Source: Owenia fusiformis
Taxonomy: Eukaryota > Annelida > Polychaeta > Sabellida > Oweniidae
Assembly (NCBI GenBank): GCA_903813345.2
Contig: CAIIXF020000004.1
Coordinates: 6,653,525 to 6,717,524 of the forward strand
Direction of reading: 5' to 3'
DNA: 64,000 nucleotides
This document shows positions 34,301 to 41,627 of the stretch, piece by piece. A program made the translations under genes and the position numbers. The first letter of the stretch is position 1; each line of letters begins with the position of its first letter. The notes under the pieces were generated by a model. That model was not told the origin of the DNA, ran no database searches, and saw only the letters and a list, made by a program, of their open reading frames with translations.

Positions 34301-37300
34301 CCTTAATATACACTGTAGTTAGTATTTCTGGGGGACTTGCTCCCCCTCTTGCATCTTGCACTTGCATAACCCCCTCCCCCCTCCAAAAAAAAAAAGTGAT
34401 TTTCTCAAATTCTTTAATTGACTCATACACTTTGAAAGTGCCGAGAAAGCACCAAATAGCGTCGTAAAATTGTAAAATTTTCTAGGGGGAGTGGGCCACC
34501 CCTCACACCCCAAACAAAACAATGGAAAAGTTCTGAATTTGTTTTATGTATTGTCTCAGACACTTTTAAATTACCCAGACATCATCAAATAGCTCCTTGA
34601 TAACGTTAATGATTCCGGAAGTCTAACACTTACTCGCCCTCTGGCATCCCCACTCCACCTCCCCCTCTGGCAGCCCCACCCCCCTTAACACCCCCCCCCC
34701 AAAAAAAATTGAGATTTTTCAAAATTTCTTATTGACTCATACCCTTTAGAAGTGCCCATAAAGCACCAAATAGCATCTAAAAATTGTAAAATTTTCTTGG
34801 GAAATAGGCACAGACACTTTTAAAGTGCCCAAACTTCATCGAATAGCACCTTGCTATTGTAAATTTTGATATGGGGGACAAACACTTGCTCCCCCTCTGG
34901 CACCCCAGCCCCACCTCTCCCTCTGGCATCCCTCCCCCCCCTTTGACACCCCCAAAATTTGAAAAAAATTGTGATTGTTTTTAAATGTTTTTATTGACTA
35001 ATACACTTTAAAAGTGCCTAGAAGCACAAAAATATCATCTTTAAATTGTGAAATTTTCTAGGAGAGTTAGCCACCCCTCACATCCCCCACAAAACAAAAG
35101 AAAATATTCTGAATTTCATGTAATGTCTCAGACATTTTTTAAGTGCCCAGACATCATTAAATAGCACCTTGATATGGTCAATGTTTCTGGCGGACAACCC
35201 CTTGCTCCCCTACTGGCACCCCACCCCACTTCACACTCTCATCCTCTTTGACACCCCCAAAAGAATTTGAAAAAAAAATCACATTTTTCTTATTGACTCA
35301 TAACGCACAGGTGTACCAGATGGTTGCAAATTCGCTCCAAATACAACCAAATTTCAAAATTTTCCTGGGGGAGAACCCCCAGACCCCCCTGAATGCTCGT
35401 TTTTTTATTCACTCAACTCTTATTCCCGTGGTGGTGGCGTACTACTTAGAAACTTACACTTTGAAAGTGCCCAGAAAGCACCAAATAGCATCTCAAAACT
35501 GTAAAATTTTCTAGGGGGAGTGGACCACTCCTCACACCCCCACAAAACAATTGGAAAAGTGTCTTACGGGCCTGAATGCCATCTATTTAATAAATGATTT
35601 GCTTTTTATTTCCAGATCTATATATTTAATAAAAACCCAGTATTTCATGAGGTAAGTGAAGCATTTGCATTTCAACTTTAGTCTTACAAATAATATGGAC
35701 CCTCCCCCTAACTACCCATTTCCAGAGGCAATCAGTCAGAATCTGGGTTAAGTTAGAATAAGGAGGGGGGGTGAAGGGGATAGTTGAGCAACTGTTTGGA
35801 TTTTCCATAATAAGCGGGAAAACACACCCGAACAGAATATAATGAAAAAAAATATAATTGATTTTGGCAGGGGGGTAAAGTACAAGTGTTATAAAAGAAC
35901 TTTTATTACTCTTACAATTACACTTTAGGTGTAGGTCAACATGAATAAGAATTGTATTATGTTTGAAAACAATATTGGACACTGGTCCCTAAAGAAAACC
36001 ATTTTTATTTTAAGCTAAAACTGAAAATGAAGTCCAAATTGTAGTATAATACCATATGGTTAAAATTTTGTGAGGACATATTTTCATGGTGTCCAACTTT
36101 TTTGTGACAGCGTTCAGTCGTTGGTGTTTGGCATCTTTAACAAATGGCAGGTGGTGTATGTCAATAACTTGTCTGTTTTAGCTTTGCTCTTTAATTTTAA
36201 GTTTCTTGTTATATTCCAGGCTGCCTATGGTTTAATGGTGTTCACCCTTATCTATCTCTCTAGAAGAATTATGAGGTAAGAATGTATGAATTATGACTAA
36301 ACTGAATTGATTTTCCTTGCAAGCCCATTTCTCTCAATATTGTATAACCATATTTATACTATCCATATTTAGCAAACAATAGTATAATAACATCATTTCG
36401 AAGGGCAAAATAGTGAAATATTGGACAGAGGGAAAATTGTTGGCCGTTAATGCATTATTTGCCCGCCACTATGACGTCACAAAATAAATGCCTTTTAAAC
36501 TAGCTAGCTATAGCACTAATACCCCTAGAACAGGCCCAGCAAGGTGGTAATAATGGGAAATGTTAAATGGAAAAATATGGATAATATAAAAATGTTAATA
36601 GCTACCCATCGTGATAGCCGCGTCCCCTTTGTCTTTATCCTTCCAAACGGCAGATAAGAGGGGCTCTGGCATGCCAGAATGATAGCTACCATATCATTTG
36701 AGAAATGGGCTCGCAAAAATGTATTTTTAAGCTGTTCTTTATAATGGAGCTCTCTTATAATGGGCTACATCAAGGTAGAATCGCATCGTCATCAATGTAC
36801 CTTTACAACTTTTTTCAGTATTTGTAACCAAAAAGAAGTCACACTTTGATTATAAACGGCCTGATTCATTGATGAAATAGCGCCTCCTAAGATTAGAGAA
36901 ATGAAATTGGATTTGAAAAACATGTCTGAAGCATTGAGATCTTACCCAGGAACATGGTCTGCATTATCTTACTGATTTCAAAGAATTGCATGGTTGTACA
37001 TGTATTTGTTTGTGCATATGTTTTCTAAAAAATAATTTGTATTGCTTTTCAGATTAACCAATGGTAACAAGTCATGGTTAATTTTTGCCAGGCTTGTCAT
37101 CTATGCAACTGGATTGATTTGTGCTCTGGAACCTTACCACATGCCTATTTATTTTTCAGATTAACCAATGGTAGCAAGTCATGATTAATTTTCGCCAGGC
37201 TTGTCATCTATGCAACTGGATTTGTGCTCTTGAACCTTACCACATGCCTATTTATTTTTCAGATTAACCAATGGTAACAAGTCATGGTTATGCTTTGCAA

Positions 37301-40300
37301 GACTTGTAATCTATGCAACTGGATTTGTTCTCTGGAACCTTACCACATGCCTATTTATTTTTCAGATTAACCAATGGTAGCAAGTCATGGTTATGCTTTG
37401 CAAGACTTGTAATCTATGCAACTGGATTTGTTCTCTGGAACCTTACCACATGCCTATTTATTTTTCAGATTAACAAATGGTAGCAAGTCATGGTTATGCT
37501 TTGCAAGACTTGTAATCTATGCAACTGGATTTGTTCTCTGGAACCTTACCACATGCCTATTTATTTTTCAGATTAACCAATGGTAGCAAGTCATGGTTAT
37601 GCTTTGCAAGACTTGTAATCTATGCAACTGGATTTGTGCTCTGGAACCTTACCACATGCCTATTTGTTTTTCAGATTAACCAATGGTAGCAAGTCATGGT
37701 TATGCTTTGCTAGTCATGTCATCAATGCAACTGGATTTGTGCTATGGAACATAACCACATGCCTATTTACTTTTCAGATTAACCAATGGTAGCAAGTCAT
37801 GGTTCTGCTTTGCCAGTCATGTCATCTATTCAACTGGATTTGTGCTATGGAACCTTACCACATGCCTATTTATTTTTCAGATTAACCAATGGTAGCAAGT
37901 CATGGTTATGCTTTGCAAGACTTGTCATCTATGCAACTGGATTTATGCTTTAGAACCTAACCACATGCCTATTTATTTTTCAGATTAACCAATGGTAGCA
38001 AGTCATGGTTATGCTTTGCTAGTCTTGTCATCTATGCAACTGGATTTATGCTTTAGAACCTAACCACATGCCTATTTATTTTTCAGATTAACCAATGGTA
38101 GCAAGTCATGGTTATGCTTCGCAAGTCTTGTCATCTATGCAACTGGATTTATGCTTTAGAACCTAACCACATGCCTATTTATTTTTCAGATTAACCAATG
38201 GTAGCAAGTCATGGTTATGCTTCTCCAGTCTTGTCATTTATGCAACCGGATTTGTGCTCTAGAACCTAACCACATGCCTATTTATATTTCAGATTAACCA
38301 ATGGTAGCAAGTCATGGTTATGCTTCTCCAGTCTTGTCATTTATGCAACCGGATTTGTCCTCTGGAATCTTACCACATGCCTATTTATTTTTCAGATTAA
38401 CCAATGGTAGCAAGTCATGGTTATGCTTTGCCAGTCATGTCATCTATGCAACTGGATTTGTGCTTTTGAACCTTACCACATGCCTATTTATTTTTCAGAT
38501 TAACCAATGGTAGCAAATCATGGTTATGCTTCGCTAGTCTTTTCATCTATGCAACTGGATTTGTGCTCTGGAACCTTACCACATGCCTATTTTCTTTTCA
38601 AATTAACCAATGGTAGCAAGTCATGATTATGCTTTGCTAGACTTGTCATCTATGCAACTGGATTTATGCCATGGAACCTTACCACATGCCTATTTACTTT
38701 TCAGAGTAACCAATGGTAGCAAGTCATGGTTATGCTTCGCTAGTCTTGTCATCTATGCAACTGGATTTGTGCTCTGGAATCTTGACCACATGTTCTGTGA
38801 TAAAGTGATGTAAGCATTATAGAGATACCTTTAACTAATCTTTTAAAGTAAACTTTCACCTGTGAAAACTCTTCTCGAAATTCAACCTTTTCAAGAAATG
38901 TTTAAAACAACCCCAACCCATCACGATCAATAATATTTGAATGTTAAGAAAATATTTTTAATCTTTATTTAATTGTAGAATCAGAATTTTATTGCAATAT
39001 AATATTTTTGACAAACTTAATTGTCCATATACAAATATGATTTACATCTAATTACACATCATTGCTCTTCATAAGTTTTTATGTTACACATAGGTCAGTA
39101 CGCAATAGTGTACCACATGGTCTGCGTCCTGTGACGCAGCTACACGCATGGTGGCATCTGTTCGCTGGACTGGGAACTCATACAAGCATCGTCTTCTTGT
39201 GAGTTTTGGAAATTTCTCATTTTTTAAAAATATGTGTTTTTCTCGCATTTTTTTAGTTGTTTATTTATTTATTTTTTTCATTAGTGACAGTCCTGATAAC
39301 CCACAATAAAGGTTTTCAAGAATTCCCCACAAATTTTGTTGTACTATATATATTTTTTATAGTATTGACAACTTTTTGAAATAAAGTTGCTCTTATTGCC
39401 ATATGAAATAAAAGTTTTAAAGTATTACCTAAGAAAATAAAATGTTCTTGGTTACCGTGTCTCGTAACACCTTTTATTCACAAGGCTGGATTATAGGGTA
39501 TACTTAGTTGGTCACACTTAATTTTGATCCACGATATAGTTCTCAAGACAATGTACTAATACCTTTGACATACATTAAAGTATAGGTAATAGGATAAATT
39601 GCCTACAACTGAGTAAATGTTTTACAGCATCCTGTTTATCAAGAGAAAATAGTGCAATAGCCTTATAATGGTATAACCCCTATAAACCATGTTAATGTAT
39701 CTTACTTGCAGCACTCACTCCAGATACAGGTGTTTGAAGAGAGACCTACACTTAAAGGTAAAAAGCTTAAATTAACCCAGAATCAAACCAAACCAAATAT
39801 TGATGTATTTACTCGCATGCTCAGTTGATACAAGTACATCAAGAAATTAGAAAAGGGAACTACAGTAAAAACTGTCTAAGTGGATCACCTTTGATACCAA
39901 ATGGTTTTCCACATGGGAGGTGTTCCCCTTACAGAAAGTGTTTCATTTAAAATTAAGTCAGTTGGTATTAGGACTCTGAAGTGTCCAACTAACACTGAGG
40001 TGCTCCACTTCTAGAGGAGTTCCACTTAAGGGTTTTATTGTGCCAGTCTTAGACAATCATGATCATGTTGAATACATTTTAGAAAAATGTGAAAAAAATA
40101 AAGAAAAAGCTTGATTGCAAAAAAGATGAGAGATTACTAAAGTTGCCATGTTATCTTATTCATGTACATGTAGATGCTGAAAATGTTAACTGATTCAGAA
40201 GAAAGAATAACTGGCTCTGGGTCTATTGGTCTCGTGAGCAGGGCTTATGTTGCTAATAAATACATTGACCAACCTCAATTGGCAATGATTCTGTCTATGC

Positions 40301-40598
40301 CCTCTAGAGCTTGTCTAGTCCAGTATTCATGTTATAACACAGACTTATTTTGTGTATTTTGTATTTCTAATAGATGCTGGGAGGATGGTTTCCATTTGTA
40401 AGAGCCTCTAGCCATACTAAGGGAGTAATTCGCAGTAATGGTGCACAGCATGAAAATGGTGTACAACAAATGAATGGAGACCAGTATAGTAATGGTGTCA
40501 AGCACGACAATGGTTTACAGAACAGTAATGGTGTTACACCCAACAGTAATCCTGGTACCAGTTATACAAGACATGGTACAGCATATAGTACAGCATAA
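13295..40598 (+). CDS. ACER3: Alkaline ceramidase 3-like (11 exons, complete)
   Basis: A multi-pass ER/Golgi membrane enzyme that hydrolyses ceramide (ACER3 prefers unsaturated long-chain species) to sphingosine and fatty acid. Exons: 13295-13385, 18168-18278, 21054-21106, 27840-27892, 33206-33287, 35616-35651, 36220-36275, 38705-38809, 39094-39198, 39712-39757 and 40374-40598; 963 nt, 320 aa, all junctions in frame. Known human ACER3 Ca2+ and Zn2+ ligands and catalytic residues all appear four positions earlier: D15, W16, E18, N20, E29 (for D19, W20, E22, N24, E33), S73, H77, D88 (S77, H81, D92) and H213, H217 (H217, H221). This supports both the model and catalytic competence. The last 60 or so residues are an Asn/Gly-rich polar tail not seen in human ACER3 (267 aa). 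Exons 2 and 8 are each preceded by 16 partial copies of themselves; the last copy was chosen because only it continues into conserved sequence and a donor. Confidence 0.95.
14905..15345 (+). mobile_element. Single-arm copy of the AAAGGAGG foldback element
   Basis: AAAGGAGGAGGTAAATTAGC, GCAACCGATTTTGGACAGTC through TCCCCATGGGAAAATAACGT matches one arm and the centre of 46141-46864; the opposite arm is missing. Confidence 0.75.
15423..15636 (+). other. Exon-like open frame of unknown nature in ACER3-like intron 1
   Basis: After a possible acceptor (actgatttag) about 70 codons stay open with protein-like composition (LTVVDDHFVSLLYRYINKTF and more). There is no ATG at its start, no convincing donor and no family I recognise. 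It could be a cryptic exon, a decayed element or chance. Confidence 0.2.
16860..17037 (+). repeat. CAAGTGGGTGC dispersed repeat
   Basis: Two nested starts (CTCAAGTGGGTGC, TTCAAGTGGGTGCAAATGGA), then CACTTGTTTTAATGCTGGGG, AGATCACCGGC. Fullest copy of the family. Confidence 0.6.
17155..18210 (+). repeat. Tandem array of ACER3 exon 2 starts with acceptors (17 copies, 62 bp)
   Basis: Each unit is an AT-rich tail, tttcag, and the first 41 nt of exon 2 (GGAACACAATCAGCAATGTG onward). Acceptor-to-exon boundaries fall at 17162, 17226, 17288, 17350, 17412, 17474, 17536, 17595, 17657, 17734, 17796, 17858, 17920, 17982, 18044, 18106 and 18168. The spacing is exactly 62 bp except for 64, 59 and 77. The last copy is the real exon. 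Copies 17350 and 17474 read ttcag|gtaaca. Confidence 0.95.
18168..18278 (+). CDS. ACER3: ACER3-like exon 2 (last of 17 acceptor copies)
   Basis: Encodes W31 to C68: WNTISNVSMILPPIMGAVFA, then WLDGLEAKIFWSHISLL. Only this copy continues beyond CCACCCATA into coding sequence and a donor (CTAT|gtaagt). Confidence 0.95.
18378..18550 (+). repeat. GTCACCAC-family dispersed repeat
   Basis: Starts ATGTCACCACCACAAATGGT and ends near GTGGTGCCATTTTGCTCATC, with the family's internal TTTTTGTGGACAG, TTGGTGTTTTGTGTTTGTAAC. The CAGGCCCGTAGC element is inserted at its right end. Confidence 0.6.
18551..18731. mobile_element. MITE-like element with CAGGCCCGTAGC ends (copy 1)
   Basis: Ends are CAGGCCCGTAGCCAGGGGGG and the inverted GCTATGGGCCTG. 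Flanks are CTTGTTGG on both sides, an 8-bp target duplication. No coding capacity. Confidence 0.75.
19270..19830. repeat. Minisatellite, GTATGCATGCAGTACTGTATA type, with higher-order structure
   Basis: A 20-25-bp unit containing GCATGCAGTACTG is repeated across the interval; about nine variant units form a higher-order block of roughly 188 bp seen twice (from about 19341 and 19529). It lies in ACER3-like intron 2. Confidence 0.85.
20298..20760 (+). pseudogene. Degraded Tc1/mariner-type transposon
   Basis: Begins CAGGGTGGGCCAAAAAAACA after a TA, a typical terminal repeat start. At about 20548-20740 a decayed transposase C-terminus is visible: SPDANPSEYRVWEGLQEIV, the family's NSPDLNP..Y..W..LQ catalytic-domain end. 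Most of the transposase is deleted and the rest has stops. The right end was not found. Confidence 0.7.
20845..20990 (+). repeat. GTCACCAC-family repeat, worn copy
   Basis: Contains GTGACATACTGTTATATTGTCTCC, repeated TCAGTGTTTGGCA and TAATGCCTTGTTTATT, the family's head, middle and tail in order. Confidence 0.5.
21054..21106 (+). CDS. ACER3: ACER3-like exon 3
   Basis: Encodes C68 to Q85, VGLGSWCFHMTLLYSGQ. It contains the catalytic Ser73 and zinc ligand His77 of the family motif GSWCFHMTL. The donor CAG|gtaagt is followed almost at once by a 49-bp minisatellite. Confidence 0.96.
21110..21905. repeat. 49-bp minisatellite at the start of ACER3-like intron 3 (about 16 copies)
   Basis: Unit AAGTTTTAACCTAAGTTAAA TGAATTAGAATGGGAAAATA CTTAACATT, with two alternating subtypes (extra A; AGATAAATG). 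It begins within about ten bases of the exon 3 donor. Confidence 0.93.
22017..22588. mobile_element. MITE-like element with ATCCCAACGAAC ends
   Basis: Left end ATCCCAACGAACGAAGTTCG, right end GTTCGTTGGGAT (inverted). The inside has CCGTCAGTCCGTCAGTCCGT and AT-rich sequence with three worn sub-repeats. No open frame of note. Confidence 0.6.
23240..23370 (+). repeat. GTCACCAC-family repeat, head lost
   Basis: Retains the TTTGGTATTTGATATTTGGC middle and the tail AGGTGGTGACATTTTGCAGG, TTAATGCCCTGTGCAAC. Confidence 0.5.
23694..23992 (+). repeat. GTCACCAC-family repeat
   Basis: Head ATGTCATCACCAGAAGTGGTGACATA, middle TTTTTTGTGGATGGTGTTTG, and tail AATGGTGACATTTTGTCCTC. Confidence 0.55.
24400..24480. 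repeat. Simple repeat of CGTGATCGTGGT type
   Basis: A hexamer-based repeat (CGTGAT/CGTGGT) of about 70 bp. Open frames across it on both strands (Arg-Asp and His-Asp runs) are artefacts of the repeat. Confidence 0.85.
24500..25310. repeat. 145-bp tandem repeat (about 5.5 copies)
   Basis: Units contain ATCTTGTCATCGCCATTTCA, GGATATCAAGTACTAGAGCT and GGCGGCCATCTTGTTTTCTG. Adjacent copies are 145 bp apart, and two alternating subtypes (ggaaaaccg, gaaaatccg) suggest a 290-bp higher-order unit. In ACER3-like intron 3. Confidence 0.9.
25417..25515 (+). repeat. CAAGTGGGTGC dispersed repeat
   Basis: TTTTCAAGTGGGTGCAAATG, GATTTTCAGATGGGTGC and TATGCTGGGGAGATCACTGC. A partial copy (start only) lies at 24298-24390. 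Confidence 0.55.
25847..27627 (+). repeat. GTCACCAC-family element inflated by an internal satellite
   Basis: The head ATGTCACCACCAAAAGTGGT, GACATATTGTTATGGTCTCC is present twice in tandem (48-bp unit), then GTTGGCGTCCGGCGTC repeats. About ten copies of a 130-175-bp unit follow (TCATCTACATGTTCTCAGAA, GACCTTCAATGACCTTCTCA). The tail is GGTGGTGACATTTTGTCATG, TTAATGCCTTGTTC. Confidence 0.8.
27840..27892 (+). CDS. ACER3: ACER3-like exon 4
   Basis: Encodes aa 86-102, LLDELPMIWGTSTLIYA, matching LLDELPMIYSCCIFVY of ACER3. Asp88 is the catalytic aspartate. The donor GCAAT|gtaagt is followed by a 20-bp minisatellite. Confidence 0.96.
28060..29140. repeat. 20-bp minisatellite TTGCCTCACCTATTTCAAG in ACER3-like intron 4 (about 54 copies)
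   Basis: The unit TTGCCTCACCTATTTCAAG(T) is repeated with few changes. Degenerate copies reach back to 27905, within about 12 bp of the exon 4 donor. Long open frames (up to 260 codons, SCLTYFKLPHLFQVA type) occur in all three plus-strand frames and are repeat artefacts. Confidence 0.93.
30682..30846. mobile_element. MITE-like element with CAGGCCTGTAGC ends (copy 2)
   Basis: Ends CAGGCCTGTAGCCAGGATC and inverted GGGCTACGGGCCTG, with CTCAG on both flanks (5-bp target duplication). The interior resembles copy 3. Confidence 0.7.
30985..31100 (+). repeat. Dispersed repeat shared with 51898-51990
   Basis: GTGCAGAGTCTAGTTAAACT and CTCTCTTTTAAGAAGTGAAG also occur, reverse-complemented, at 51898-51990. 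Confidence 0.55.
31240..32412. repeat. 68-bp minisatellite in ACER3-like intron 4 (about 17 copies)
   Basis: Unit GTGCCTACCCTGTATATCAG, TTTAGGTTTTGATAAATGTG, ACTAAAGTGATCTGGTTGTA, ACCCTTGG, with 67-70-bp spacing. It ends with a truncated unit GTGCCTCACATATATC. Confidence 0.93.
32515..32712. repeat. 37-bp minisatellite (about 5 copies)
   Basis: Unit: AACCCTTGCAGATAATGTAC, AATAGGCACTGTTTGTA. It follows the 68-bp array after about 100 bp. Confidence 0.85.
32872..33131. mobile_element. MITE-like element with CCTGCTATAA inner repeat (copy 2)
   Basis: Homologous to 10400-10656 in reverse orientation. Long inverted ends include CCAGAAT and CCCCTGCNATAA / TTATAGCAGGGG; the core is CCCGATTAAGAACTCGCAAT and GATTCAGTTTAATCGGGC. 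It lies just before ACER3-like exon 5. Confidence 0.75.
33206..33287 (+). CDS. ACER3: ACER3-like exon 5
   Basis: Encodes M103 to A130: YQVNSPPGHTHYKLIIGLFL then YCVAVTA, a loop followed by a hydrophobic membrane segment. The donor is GCG|gtatgt. Confidence 0.9.
33314..33453. mobile_element. Short element with CAGTAAAACCTGT inverted ends
   Basis: Starts CAGTAAAACCTGTCTTAGTG and ends ACAGGTTTTACTG. Related sequences with the same ends are at 6847-6989, 3889-4002 and, more worn, 39864-40045. The ends resemble those of pogo/Tigger-type elements, but no transposase is present. Confidence 0.6.
34014..35575. repeat. Degenerate tandem repeat of about 290 bp with G/C runs
   Basis: About five copies of a unit with GACTCATACACTTTGAAAGT, GCCCAGAAAGCACCAAATAG, TGTAAAATTTTCTAGGGG and C-runs. 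It begins AGGGCCGTCAGATGGGGGG and ends TTACGGGCCTG, and may be an expanded element. In ACER3-like intron 5. Confidence 0.7.
35616..35651 (+). CDS. ACER3: ACER3-like exon 6 (micro-exon)
   Basis: Twelve whole codons, IYIFNKNPVFHE (aa 131-142), matching VYLKVKEPIFHQ of ACER3. The acceptor is tttccag and the donor GAG|gtaagt. Confidence 0.92.
36055..36165 (+). repeat. GTCACCAC-family repeat, worn copy
   Basis: GTGAGGACATATTTTCATGG, TGTCCAACTTTTTTGTGACA, CAAATGGCAGGTGGTG follow the family order. It lies just before ACER3-like exon 7. Confidence 0.5.
36220..36275 (+). CDS. ACER3: ACER3-like exon 7
   Basis: Encodes aa 143-161, AAYGLMVFTLIYLSRRIM(R), matching VMYGMLVFTLVLRSIYI of ACER3; a membrane segment. 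The donor is ATGAG|gtaaga. Confidence 0.93.
37053..38809 (+). repeat. Tandem array of ACER3 exon 8 with acceptors (17 copies, 103 bp)
   Basis: Unit: about 80 nt of exon 8 (ATTAACCAATGGTAGCAAGT onward) followed by ctatttatttttcag. Boundaries are at 37053, 37160, then every 103 bp to 38705. The copy at 38602 has caa instead of cag, so its acceptor is dead; several copies carry TAG in the exon frame (GCTTTAGAACC). The copy next to the upstream intron (37053) is the most diverged. Confidence 0.95.
38705..38809 (+). CDS. ACER3: ACER3-like exon 8 (last of 17 acceptor copies)
   Basis: Encodes aa 161-196: VTNGSKSWLCFASLVIYATG, FVLWNLDHMFCDKV. FVLWNLDHMFC matches FLFWNIDNIFC of ACER3. Only this copy of the 103-bp array keeps GACCACATGTTCTGTG and a donor (GTGAT|gtaagc). 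Confidence 0.94.
39094..39198 (+). CDS. ACER3: ACER3-like exon 9
   Basis: Encodes M196 to F230. TQLHAWWHLFAGLGTHTSIV carries zinc ligands His213 and His217 (family TQFHAWWHILTGLGSYLHI). Confidence 0.96.
39712..39757 (+). CDS. ACER3: ACER3-like exon 10
   Basis: Encodes aa 231-246, THSRYRCLKRDLHLK, a basic segment equivalent to the end of the last membrane helix and the cytosolic tail of ACER3. Donor AAAG|gtaaaa is weak, which leaves room for alternative joining to 40174. Confidence 0.85.
40374..40598 (+). CDS. ACER3: ACER3-like exon 11 (C-terminal tail)
   Basis: Encodes aa 247-320. It starts MLGGWFPFVRAS (ACER3: FLFGIWPVILF) and runs into a low-complexity tail with an N-G-V/L/D motif about every five to eight residues, then TAA at 40596-40598. 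The tail is probably disordered and cytosolic. Confidence 0.9.
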   Translation: MLGGWFPFVRASSHTKGVIRSNGAQHENGVQQMNGDQYSNGVKHDNGLQNSNGVTPNSNPGTSYTRHGTAYSTA

Positions 40599-40879
40599 AA
40601 CAGCATACACAACAGCAATGTGAAGTGGTGTTACCATAGCAACATGTGATATAACAACATGCAACATTGATGTCATAGAAACGTGTGCTTCTAACATATG
40701 CTCGTTAAAGGTCATCACAATTTTTGACATCATTGTAACATTTAGTCATTCAGCTGGTGAAGCCATGTATCATCCAGTGATGTCATGGGGATCTGTGATG
40801 TTGTTAAGTATTACACATCAGGGAGCATTAACAGAAGTTTGTAAAGTTAAAAATTCCTTGGTGTATTGTTTCTTACCAT

Positions 40880-41170
40880 GAAGTTATTCTTTCCATGGTA
40901 TTGTTCCCTTGCCATGAAGAAGTCATTGTTTCCATGGTATTGTTCCCTTACCATGAAGAAGTCATTGTTTCCATGGTATTGTTCCCTTACCATGAAGAAG
41001 TCATTGTTTCCATGGTATTGTTCCTTACCATGAAGAAGTCATTGTTTCCATGGTATTGTTCCCTTACCATGAAGAAGTCATTGTTTCCATGGTATTGTTC
41101 CCTTACCATGAAGAAGTCATTGTTTCCATGGTATTGTTCCCTCACCATGAAGTTATTGTTTCCATGGTTA
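40880..41170 (+). repeat. 39-bp tandem repeat in the ACER3-like 3' region (about 7 copies)
   Basis: Unit CCATGGTATTGTTCCCTTAC, CATGAAGAAGTCATTGTTT. Each unit contains both CCATGG and ACCATG, so the RNA of every unit can pair as a short stem. Confidence 0.88.
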
Positions 41171-41423
41171 CAACAATATGTTGAGGAATCTCTATAGCTA
41201 GGCACATTCTACTAATGTTTATCTTTTTACTAGTCTTGGGATGTTCTTGCCATTTTTCTTAAAAATCAAACTTCCATTAAGGTGACTCGGTCTCTCTCTC
41301 TTGATCCTGTTATACCCAAAACATTTAAGTTCATGATGACTTTTAACTCACACTATCAACCTTAAATCGGTAGAGGTAAATTATAAGGTGTGCAAACATA
41401 TTGATTGTACAAGATACAGGTCA

Positions 41424-41627
41424 CAGGCCCGTAGCTAGAATTTGCCAAGGGGGGGTTCAGTTTTCAAAAATTTCCAGGGGGGGTTCACATTTGACAATTT
41501 TGGCCCAAATATGGCTAAAATCACTTGAGAAGTACTAAAGATTGTGAAAAACTGCATGATTTTGAAAGAATTTTTGGCCAGGGGGGGTTCGCCCGAACCC
41601 TGCGAACCCCCCCTGGCTACGGGCCTG
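41424..41627. mobile_element. MITE-like element with CAGGCCCGTAGC ends (copy 3)
   Basis: Ends CAGGCCCGTAGC and GCTACGGGCCTG. GGTCA on both flanks (5-bp target duplication). The interior has GGGGGGTTCGCC and its inverted copy GCGAACCCCCC. Confidence 0.78.

Noticed and set aside
37366-38600. Sixteen alternative, mutually exclusive exons 8
   Set aside because: The upstream copies lack a donor and the conserved DHMFC end, and in the exon frame they run into stops. They cannot encode alternative protein versions as they stand.
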